Assembly (NCBI GenBank): GCA_041308645.1
Contig: JBFZBC010000016.1
Span: 1-19,901, forward strand
Source: CAIJXO01 sp041308645
Lineage (GTDB): Bacteria; Patescibacteriota; Minisyncoccia; Phycocordibacterales; GWA1-40-21
Direction: 5' to 3'
DNA: 19,901 nt
The number at the start of each line of letters is the position of its first letter. Within the stretch, counting starts at the first letter, position 1. Positions 13,934 to 19,901 of this stretch are shown in pieces. The position numbers and the translations under genes are program-made. Under the pieces are notes generated by a model that saw only the letters and a program-made list of their open reading frames with translations, made no database searches and was not told where the DNA came from.

Positions 13934-14668
13934 CTTAATCTCTTCTCTATACGGATCTACTCCACTCGATGGTCTCTTCTTTTCCCCGCCTTCAGCTGAA
14001 GGTCGGGCAGGTATTTCTGGAAGTTTACTGTCCGATTTGATATCCACGACTTGTTTAGGGGCAAAGGTTGTGCCGGTCATTTTAGCTTGAACAAGGTCTG
14101 GTTTAATAACAGGAATATTCTTCACTTCCCTTACCTCTTGACCAGGGAGTGTCTCAATTTCTTTTGGCGTCCAGATAGAAAGATCCTCTGATGCTATTTT
14201 TTTTTCTTGACCAATAATAGAAGGATTTTCAATTTCATTTAAAATTTGATCGCGGTCTAGGTCTGTTTCGGTAGCAATAGTTTGTTCCTTGTCCGTTGTT
14301 TCAATATCATTTCGCCCATTAAAATTCTCTTCATCTTCCTGTTCAGTATTCATTTTTTGTAGAGAGCTTCGGATAGGTTTAAAAATATTTTCGCTGACAT
14401 CCATCGCAATTTCCCTGGCTCGAACAGATGTAACCCCGAGCTCTCTTTGCAGATTATTTGTATAGTCGGCCAGGGGCTCCAACCCGATCATCACTAAAGT
14501 TGTTTCCATCTCAAGTTTACCGGCTTGATCAATCAAAAGCCTCTGCCTTTTGGTAATTTCCTGAAGTTTAGTTTTGTAATCTACAGAAATAATCGCGTTT
14601 ACCAAATCTTTTGGTAACACTTTCATTTGCTCAGCTATTATTTTTTGTGTTTCATTGTCTTGATCCAT
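13931..14668 (-). CDS. Helical/disordered cytoplasmic protein of the VirB4 cluster
   Basis: 245 residues, not assigned to a named family. The first 105 residues look like a compact helical domain (LPKDLVNAIISVDYKTKLQEI, KLEMETTLVMIGLEPL, REIAMDVSENIF). The rest is acidic and low complexity with Pro-rich short motifs (ENPSIIGQEKK, IPVIKPDLVQAKM), probably disordered. No membrane segment or signal is present. CPR secretion-like clusters often carry such a protein between the VirB6-like and PrgI-like genes, so it may be a cytoplasmic adaptor or coupling factor. That role is inference from place. Residues 220-229 (PARPSAEGGE) are encoded by a palindromic repeat, so part of the tail is recently acquired sequence. 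It follows the VirB6-like stop by 19 nt. Confidence 0.7.
   Translation of the reverse strand: MDQDNETQKIIAEQMKVLPKDLVNAIISVDYKTKLQEITKRQRLLIDQAGKLEMETTLVMIGLEPLADYTNNLQRELGVTSVRAREIAMDVSENIFKPIRSSLQKMNTEQEDEENFNGRNDIETTDKEQTIATETDLDRDQILNEIENPSIIGQEKKIASEDLSIWTPKEIETLPGQEVREVKNIPVIKPDLVQAKMTGTTFAPKQVVDIKSDSKLPEIPARPSAEGGEKKRPSSGVDPYREEIK
13985..14007. repeat. Palindromic repeat inside a coding sequence
   Basis: The perfect 14-bp palindrome CCTTCAGCTGAAGG (13989-14002) is extended by CCCG on the left and CGGG on the right with one bulged T, giving an 18-bp stem in all. It is markedly more GC-rich than its surroundings and is translated in frame as PARPSAEGGE at residues 220-229 of the helical/disordered protein. 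Confidence 0.8.
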
Positions 14669-14687
14669 ATTGTTTTAACTATTAACT

Positions 14688-16859
14688 TTACGGTGTTCCT
14701 CCAGCGCCACCTCCTCCAGCTCCTCTACTTGGAGTGCCACCGCTAGCACCACCTCCTCTGCTTCCCTCACTTGTTCCACCAGTGTTTCCAGTACTCCCCC
14801 CGGCACCACCACTTGTTCCACCAGTACCTCTTTTACTGGTCTGGTTTTCTTCCGGAGTCTTTTCACTTTGTTCTTTTGCTGCTTGCTTTACCGCATCTTC
14901 AAGTTTTTCCGCCCCACTCTTTTCTTTAATCGCTTTTCGTATTTTAGCTGCTTTCTCTTTTCCTGTTCCTGTTATTTTGTTTACAATTTTATTTTCTTCT
15001 CTGTTGGCAAGATTTGTTAGTCTCTCTTCCTTCTTTTTGGCTTCTATCTCTCCTTTTATCTTTTTCTCCATTCCTTGATCATCCAAATCTTTATGAGAGT
15101 CTATTTTTTCTTTAAGACCCTTCATTTTTCGTTCATCCAGAACTGATCTAGTTGTTAGATTATTAAGTCGGGCAAGCTCACTTCTATCTTCAGCTAGTTC
15201 ATCTCGTCTCCTCCTTACTCCAGTACTAATCTCACCTGGCGTTGCTTCAATACCTTTAATCATAAATTTTGACTCTTTCTCTGCTTTTTTCTCAGCAGTT
15301 TCAACTGTTTCAGCAAAACCTCCTTTTTTTGGCCCAATACCTTTATTTATATCAATCCCTGTTTTCTTGATTAGACCGCCAGCCTTTGTGTTTCTAATAT
15401 CAAAACTACTTGTAGAAACACGTTGGGCAGCAGCCAATTTTAGTCTAGCTCCTACATCACCTCTGGCTGCTCTATCTTTTAATTCTTGGTTGTTTGCTAT
15501 ATCCATTGCTCCTTTTCCTATCGTTCTTCTAGCAATAGAGGCCATACCACCGGTCGCTAATCCAATGCCTGCCCCAACAACTCCAACCCCAAAGGATGTA
15601 AGTGTACCACCAACTTCTCCGCTTAGTTTTTTTGTAACTTTTACTGCAGTTATCATTAAAGCAACTATAACCGCAAAATTAAAATAAGTTCCAACTGGTA
15701 TTGCTGTGCTAGTTGCGCCATCTATTAAAAAAGATCCAGTACTGGATATTTTCACTAGTATTAACATAAAAATAAGAAAAACTGGCGCAACTAATGATTG
15801 GTCAAAAAGTGTATCCCACCATTTTTTAGCATGTGGTTTAAGATAAGGAATTATATCCCCCACAAAACCAATAGGTGCAAGGGACATTAAAATAAAAAAA
15901 GTTACTATTCTTCCAACAAAAAGAAAAGAGGCCATAAAAAATACCCAAGCAACAATAAAAGCCAAAATAATTTTTATTACCATAAAAATTACAGAATTAC
16001 TGTCTGTTGGAGATTCTGTTGTTTTATCTGTTGTTTTATACAGCGTAGATAGTTTAAGACCATCCATTATTGACGAACTGATATGTTTTTTTCCATTTAT
16101 GCTTGGAACATCATTTAGAACTTGATTATATACAGCGACAGCCACATAGTTCCCGGCATCTATAATTACACGAGTAATAAATAAACTAAAATTAATGAGT
16201 AACGCCGCTATTACCACACTCGCGAGCATTTTTTTTGTGTTTATACCGGCAATACCTATAATTGTTTTTATTGATAACCAAAGGAGAACAAAGATAAAAG
16301 TAATATTAAATATATCTCTAACTGTAGCCCAAACTGTGTTTATTGATTCAAGTATTCCTGTGTAAGTACTAATTTTTAGTATTGAATATTCAACACTTAA
16401 ATCAAATAAATTACCAGATAAAGCTACTAAAGAATTGGCTAGTAATAGTATTAAATATAGAATAGACGCAAATGCTTTTTGTGCCGCACTTTTTAGTAAG
16501 TCATTAGTTGCATCCAATGTCAAAGCTAAACCCTCACCTGGGTGCTTTGTGAAGTACCACATATTTTTTATTATTTCCCCCGTCATCGAAGAAGGAATAT
16601 AATCTTTCTCTTCTATCTTCTGTTGCTGCTCGAGCTGCTCTATAAAAGGGTTACTACAATCATCATAAGCATCACCGGTTAATTTACCGCAAGCTGTCTT
16701 GTGCGCGTCAATAATTGCATCAGACTCCTTTGATGCAAGTGCAGATTTTACTAAAAATAAATCCTTCACCCTGCTTTTTTCAAAATCAAAACCAACCCCA
16801 CCCCAGAGGAAAATAGCTAGGAGAGAGATAAGGATTGTTTTTTTAAATAATTTATTCAT
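14688..16859 (-). CDS. VirB6/TrbL-like polytopic membrane protein with Gly-rich tail
   Basis: 723 residues. An N-terminal signal/anchor (about 6-22) is followed by a polar region with two Cys, then about seven hydrophobic segments between residues 130 and 450. These include ASILYLILLLANSLVAL, FIFVLLWLSIKTIIGIAGI, LASVVIAALLINFSLFI, IILAFIVAWVFFMASFLFVG, ILMSLAPIGFVGDII, and a Gly-rich amphipathic stretch, GVGVVGAGIGLATGG. The SLAPIGF segment after the tandem helices is typical of VirB6/TrbL channels. The cytoplasmic half (about 455-670) is long, charged and helical, with repeated EKK/EKE. The last 50 residues are nearly all Gly, Thr, Ser, Ala, Pro. It probably forms the inner-membrane pore of the machine. 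It heads the compact block of VirB-like genes. The start at 16859 gives a normal signal, and the family call is by topology. Confidence 0.8.
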   Translation of the reverse strand: MNKLFKKTILISLLAIFLWGGVGFDFEKSRVKDLFLVKSALASKESDAIIDAHKTACGKLTGDAYDDCSNPFIEQLEQQQKIEEKDYIPSSMTGEIIKNMWYFTKHPGEGLALTLDATNDLLKSAAQKAFASILYLILLLANSLVALSGNLFDLSVEYSILKISTYTGILESINTVWATVRDIFNITFIFVLLWLSIKTIIGIAGINTKKMLASVVIAALLINFSLFITRVIIDAGNYVAVAVYNQVLNDVPSINGKKHISSSIMDGLKLSTLYKTTDKTTESPTDSNSVIFMVIKIILAFIVAWVFFMASFLFVGRIVTFFILMSLAPIGFVGDIIPYLKPHAKKWWDTLFDQSLVAPVFLIFMLILVKISSTGSFLIDGATSTAIPVGTYFNFAVIVALMITAVKVTKKLSGEVGGTLTSFGVGVVGAGIGLATGGMASIARRTIGKGAMDIANNQELKDRAARGDVGARLKLAAAQRVSTSSFDIRNTKAGGLIKKTGIDINKGIGPKKGGFAETVETAEKKAEKESKFMIKGIEATPGEISTGVRRRRDELAEDRSELARLNNLTTRSVLDERKMKGLKEKIDSHKDLDDQGMEKKIKGEIEAKKKEERLTNLANREENKIVNKITGTGKEKAAKIRKAIKEKSGAEKLEDAVKQAAKEQSEKTPEENQTSKRGTGGTSGGAGGSTGNTGGTSEGSRGGGASGGTPSRGAGGGGAGGTP

Positions 16860-16890
16860 TTATCTATATAAAACTTAACGGAAACTTTTT

Positions 16891-16923
16891 GCTTTTTAGC
16901 TCGTAGCTTGATTAGCTTGTTAG
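16891..16923. repeat. AGCT-rich repeat, left flank of the four-helix-bundle gene
   Basis: TTTAGCTCGTAGCTTGATTA (16895-16914) and TAGCTTGTTAG (16913-16923) share exact 13- and 11-mers with the copy at 13866-13933. It runs into the gene and supplies the last codons LTS and the stop of the 125-residue ORF. Confidence 0.75.
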
Positions 16924-17289
16924 ACCGGAGTTTCGAAGACTAGACAGCATTTTATTAATCATCCTTATAACTTCGGATAACAAACTATCTATATTATTAT
17001 AACCTAATTTGTTTCCAAAAGGTAGTTGTTTAAGCAGTTCTACTTGAGTTTCTAGTTCGGCGCCAGAACCATAAGCAATAATAAAAAATCTTTCAAGTTC
17101 TTTTCGACTTCCGCGTCTTCTCCCTTCAGCGATATTTGACGGAATGGAGACAGCACATCGTCGCATTTGAGAAGTCAGACCGTAAATTTCTTCCTTTGGG
17201 AGTTTCTCAGTTAGTTTATAGGTTTCTAATGCTAATCGCATTGATTTTTGCCAAACAATCAGATCTTTATAACTGTTAATTTTCTCCAT
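16912..17289 (-). CDS. Four-helix-bundle protein of the 23S rRNA intervening-sequence (S23) family
   Basis: 125 residues. The family is recognised by the N-terminal YKDLIVWQKSMRLALETYKL, the central LTSQMRRCAVSIPSNIAEGR signature, and ELERFFIIAYGSGAELETQ followed by a helical end. Members form a pentamer of four-helix bundles. Some are encoded within 23S rRNA intervening sequences and many are free-standing; their molecular role is unresolved. Here the gene sits between two genes of the secretion-like cluster, flanked on both sides by AGCT-rich inverted repeats. Its last codons (LTS, stop) lie inside the left repeat. That points to an inserted cassette unrelated to secretion. A weak -10-like TAGTAT lies 9 nt before the ATG. 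No rRNA gene is in the window. Confidence 0.85.
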   Translation of the reverse strand: MEKINSYKDLIVWQKSMRLALETYKLTEKLPKEEIYGLTSQMRRCAVSIPSNIAEGRRRGSRKELERFFIIAYGSGAELETQVELLKQLPFGNKLGYNNIDSLLSEVIRMINKMLSSLRNSGLTS

Positions 17290-17301
17290 ATTTTTTCTAT
17301 A

Positions 17302-17335
17302 CTAAAAAGCTACAAGCTAAATAGCTATAAGCTAA
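17302..17335. repeat. AGCT-rich repeat, right flank of the four-helix-bundle gene (inverted)
   Basis: CTAAAAAGCTACAAGCTAAA and TAGCTATAAGCTAA are the opposite orientation of the left-flank units. Reversed, they read TTAGCTTGTAGCTTTTTAG, differing by one base from the copy at 13885-13903. It ends at the stop codon of the large secreted protein. Confidence 0.75.
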
Positions 17336-19015
17336 TTATTGTATCCCCCAACTGCTTAAGGCACTTACATTACCGACGCAAGTTCTGTTTGTATTTATTT
17401 TATTTTGAATCCAGTTTTTAATACTTTCATAATAGTCTCCACCGGAAGAAAAGCTGGCTACCGAGTCAACACCGTTTGTGGCTGAGTGAGTAGGTAAGGT
17501 GTCTAGGGGCTGTATAAGGCTGTCTATATAAGAATCATTTGTACTTACAGCCACCGATGATCTGATGGAGATTAAGGTTGAAATATTATTTTGTGTAGAA
17601 CTAGAAACCGTCGCAATATCTTTTTTATTCCATATCAAATCTCTCACTCCAACATAATCACCGGTAATTTGGTTGTTTATACCGGTGACTGTAGTTTGAT
17701 CACAGAAGGAAGAGTTAAAAATGTTTTGAGTGTTGTTTAGTAAATTATTAATATTTACTTGAGCTAATAGATAATTACTTTCTATTGTTATTTGAGAGTC
17801 GATTGTGGACAAGGCTGAGGTTTGGCTGGTAAAAGTTTGATTGATGAAAGGATTAGAAGTGTTTCCTGAAGCGGTACCACCAAAAGTTGTGTTCCCTGAG
17901 GTATTTCCGGTGTTAGGCTGGCTCGCTAATTGTTGTTGTAATCTAGCTAAATAAGCTTGGTTATCAGCGGCGGCACTACTTGGTTTTGGTATAATATTAC
18001 CGAGAAGGCCACTACCGCTGATGGAGCTCATACCCATTGTTAGCAATTGGTTGCCTAGGGCATTAATTATCTCATTAAAGTCGTTTGCTAATTCTAACTC
18101 TCTAATAGTACTGGTATCCATCCAGTTGATTTTATTAGCAATCACACCTCCTGGGGTTTTTATGACACAGCCATCATCCCCTCTTTTCTGTCCAGTAACG
18201 GCGGCATAACTACGAATTCTATTGTTCTCATCCCACGCAGTATTAATATCAGCAGTAGAAGAATCTTCAGTGACTGATACTGTCGGACAATCTTTCCAAG
18301 ACATAAAACCTCCACCCCAATTTGCCTCCATGGTCGCTTCACCTTTTTTAGCTTCAATTCTAGCATCCATCTCACCTTGGGCGAGTATCATCGCCCCCAT
18401 TTGATTATTTTGTGGTTGAGTGGTCATTTCCAGCCAAGTATTCCAACCACCACCACCTATAAAGTCACCATTGACAAAATCATTCCCCGCTTTATTGATG
18501 TTTTCAAGCACTCCAGATAGGGTACATTTTATTTGTTCCTTAAAAGGCCTGTATTGTAAACCTAAAGCCAGTTTCACTTGCAGTTTAAAAGGATCACAGA
18601 GGAAGTCTAATTCTGTACCCATTATCATATCACCGATAGCTATGTCAGCGGTGTCCCTTAAAAAACCCCCTGTATTGGTGATAAAAGAAGGGTTACCATT
18701 AAAGCCACTATTTATCCAAGTGACGGTAACTTTGGTTATTTCTCTGAGCAGTCTTTTAAGAGCCATTTTCATCCAATTATTTGCGGAGAGTGGATTTGTG
18801 TCTTTATCCAAACCTATGACTGGAGTACCAGCAAGAGTGTTTGCTATCACCCATGTGTTATGTTGAACAATATAATCAGAAGTAGGAATACCATCAATTG
18901 AACCAGGAAGTGCTAAACTCGTTGCTGAAGCTAAATTAATAGAAAAAAGAGTATTAAAAAAAGCAATAGTTAAAAAAATAGAGATAAATTTCATTTTTTT
19001 ATTTAAAAAAGTCAT
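17336..19015 (-). CDS. Large secreted Cys-containing protein, CPR cluster type
   Basis: 559 residues; I do not recognise a named family. An N-terminal signal peptide ends at ALA-like INLASA. The mature chain has at least six Cys (in FLCDPFKLQ, QIKCTLSG, SWKDCPTV, DDGCVIK, SSFCDQT, NRTCVG), so disulfides are likely outside the cytoplasm. The middle block LCDPFKLQVKLALGLQYRP looks like a conserved signature. Residues about 370-400 are a Gly/Thr/Ser/Asn-rich linker (NTSGNTTFGGTASGNTS). The C-terminal 160 residues look helical with Asn/Ser/Thr-rich loops. The start at 19015 lies 2 nt after the preceding stop; Met8 is an alternative. A TATAAT lies 15 nt before the ATG. Position upstream of the VirB6-like gene suggests an extracytoplasmic component (VirB5/VirB8-like place in the machine), which is inference. 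Confidence 0.75.
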   Translation of the reverse strand: MTFLNKKMKFISIFLTIAFFNTLFSINLASATSLALPGSIDGIPTSDYIVQHNTWVIANTLAGTPVIGLDKDTNPLSANNWMKMALKRLLREITKVTVTWINSGFNGNPSFITNTGGFLRDTADIAIGDMIMGTELDFLCDPFKLQVKLALGLQYRPFKEQIKCTLSGVLENINKAGNDFVNGDFIGGGGWNTWLEMTTQPQNNQMGAMILAQGEMDARIEAKKGEATMEANWGGGFMSWKDCPTVSVTEDSSTADINTAWDENNRIRSYAAVTGQKRGDDGCVIKTPGGVIANKINWMDTSTIRELELANDFNEIINALGNQLLTMGMSSISGSGLLGNIIPKPSSAAADNQAYLARLQQQLASQPNTGNTSGNTTFGGTASGNTSNPFINQTFTSQTSALSTIDSQITIESNYLLAQVNINNLLNNTQNIFNSSFCDQTTVTGINNQITGDYVGVRDLIWNKKDIATVSSSTQNNISTLISIRSSVAVSTNDSYIDSLIQPLDTLPTHSATNGVDSVASFSSGGDYYESIKNWIQNKINTNRTCVGNVSALSSWGIQ

Positions 19016-19017
19016 TT

Positions 19018-19901
19018 TTATTCTTTAAACATTATAACATTAAAAAACTGATAGCCATAGTCAGTAGTATTACTGTAAGTAATAGATAGTGTTGAAAGTT
19101 TAATAGCCATTTCTGTAAGCGTGACAGAGAGATTATTCACACTAGAATCATATTGATTTATCAAAGGAATTATTGTCACAAAATCAGTAGTAGATTTTTG
19201 GATTAAATCTAAGCCCTGATAAATTTCTTGGAAGGAATTCAAAAGTTTTAAATGTTCTGTTAGGAGTATTTTAGGTACAAATATTTTTAAAAGAGAGGAA
19301 ACGGTTTTTTGGTTTTTGATAATTAAAGGATTAAGTCTTTGAAGTATTTCTTCTGTTTGTTCTGTTAATTTTGTGTCATCTGTGATGTTTGATATATCGT
19401 TGAAAATAGATTCAACGGTTTCTGTTTTTGTGTTTAAATTTGTTAGGATGACTTCAGCGATGTTATTGCTATAATTTTTTAAGGTCTCATTATCGGAAAA
19501 ATTTATTGTTTGAACATTTTGCTCATTATAGGTTTTAAAAGTGGGGATTGGTAGTTCTAGATTAATTAATGAATTGGCGACGATAGACTCAATTTGTGTA
19601 TCGGTCAAGGAAATATCTAATTGTTTGTTGGCAATAAACTGGGAAAAAATTTGGCGGGCTAATTTATCTGTTTCAGACAAGTTTTCATATTCAGTTTGTA
19701 TTTTTTTATTTTCGGCAATTATTTCCTCAGACACCTTATCATTTGGTTCAGTTTGAGTTGGAGCGGTATTAGCTTTTAGCGGGTCTCTATTTAAATTTAT
19801 CTCATCACCATCATTTGTCCCATCATTATCAGTGTCCATTTTTTGCGGGTCTGTTTTCCATAAGGATTCCTCCCAGTCTTTCATTCCGTCACCGTCAGAA
19901 T
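19018..19901 (-). CDS. Surface protein with calcium-binding TSP3-like repeats (5' end outside window)
   Basis: The frame stays open through the right edge, so the Met at 19884 is internal. Reading from the edge it encodes SDGDGMKDWEESLWKTDP, then DTDNDGTNDGDEI, two DxDxDGxxDxxE loops of the thrombospondin type 3 / EF-hand-like calcium-binding kind. A Pro/Thr linker follows, then about 220 residues that are mainly helical (EENKKIQTEYENL, QFIANKQLDISLT, HLKLLNSFQEIYQGL) with several Asn/Thr-rich turns. The C-terminus is VIMFKE. There is no membrane segment in the visible part. Such loops usually stiffen extracellular stalks, so it is likely a surface part of the cluster, sitting 2 nt before the large secreted protein gene. 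Function beyond this is not visible. Confidence 0.75.
   Translation of the reverse strand, partial: SDGDGMKDWEESLWKTDPQKMDTDNDGTNDGDEINLNRDPLKANTAPTQTEPNDKVSEEIIAENKKIQTEYENLSETDKLARQIFSQFIANKQLDISLTDTQIESIVANSLINLELPIPTFKTYNEQNVQTINFSDNETLKNYSNNIAEVILTNLNTKTETVESIFNDISNITDDTKLTEQTEEILQRLNPLIIKNQKTVSSLLKIFVPKILLTEHLKLLNSFQEIYQGLDLIQKSTTDFVTIIPLINQYDSSVNNLSVTLTEMAIKLSTLSITYSNTTDYGYQFFNVIMFKE

Noticed and set aside
14675..14866. 63-residue minus-strand ORF over the VirB6-like tail
   Set aside because: It is a frame shadow of the Gly-rich coding repeats; its Val/Glu/Leu-rich composition comes from the GGT/GGA repeats read in another frame.
16912..17289. Four-helix-bundle protein as a component of the secretion-like machine
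   Set aside because: The S23 family is not tied to secretion, and the flanking inverted repeats point to an insertion.
1..19901. Reassignment of UGA (as in Gracilibacteria and SR1), suggested by no TGA stop among 19 genes
   Set aside because: With UGA as Gly, in-frame TGA codons would break the ORFs read with the standard code. All the conserved genes are full length and none contains TGA, so low GC and preference for TAA explain it.

Overview
This window looks like part of the chromosome of a Candidate Phyla Radiation (Patescibacteria, Parcubacteria-like) bacterium. The evidence is the low GC content, very compact gene spacing, near absence of Shine-Dalgarno sequences, a minimal dnaN-dnaA-rpmH-rnpA-yidC-khpB block, and a VirB4/PrgI/VirB6/VirB2-like gene cluster of the kind typical of CPR genomes. 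The standard genetic code fits: all long ORFs read through without UGA. Of the 19 stop codons inside the window, 15 are TAA, 4 are TAG and none is TGA. The lineage call is inference from gene content and has no phylogenetic test behind it.

Layout. Bases 1-812 (minus) hold the 5' two thirds of tyrS. It diverges from a bifunctional class A penicillin-binding protein (874-3366, plus) that ends in an extra Ig-like domain. Bases 3374-6294 (minus) carry the replication block: dnaA, then dnaN, then a small DciA/DUF721-like protein. The dnaA-dnaN gap (4732-4947) is the best oriC candidate. It has two tandem GTGGATAA boxes, a short spacer, three TAA DnaA-trio-like triplets and a long T-rich tract. Bases 6440-8187 (plus) are rpmH-rnpA-yidC-khpB, the ancestral origin-proximal operon for ribosome, RNase P and membrane insertion.

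From 8180 to the right edge, everything is on the minus strand. It is one long envelope/secretion-like cluster. In transcription order it contains a calcium-binding-repeat surface protein (partial), a large Cys-containing secreted protein, a 23S-rRNA-intervening-sequence-type four-helix-bundle protein that looks like an insertion, a VirB6/TrbL-like multi-pass protein with a Gly-rich tail, a helical/disordered protein, a PrgI-family membrane protein, a TraC-N-like protein, a VirB4 ATPase, a secreted Ig-like protein, a VirB2-like pilin and a membrane-anchored beta-propeller. No relaxase, VirD4 or VirB11 is visible, so it reads better as a surface or pilus-like machine than as a conjugation module.

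Two patterns stand out. First, many genes have a -10-like hexamer only 6-11 nt before the ATG, and several of these are strong; this predicts leaderless mRNAs and helps choose start codons. Second, there are several palindromic or inverted repeats. An AGCT-rich inverted repeat brackets the four-helix-bundle gene and recurs without the gene at 13866-13933. A 16-bp inverted repeat lies at 13380-13426. A palindrome has been absorbed in frame into a coding sequence at 13985-14007.
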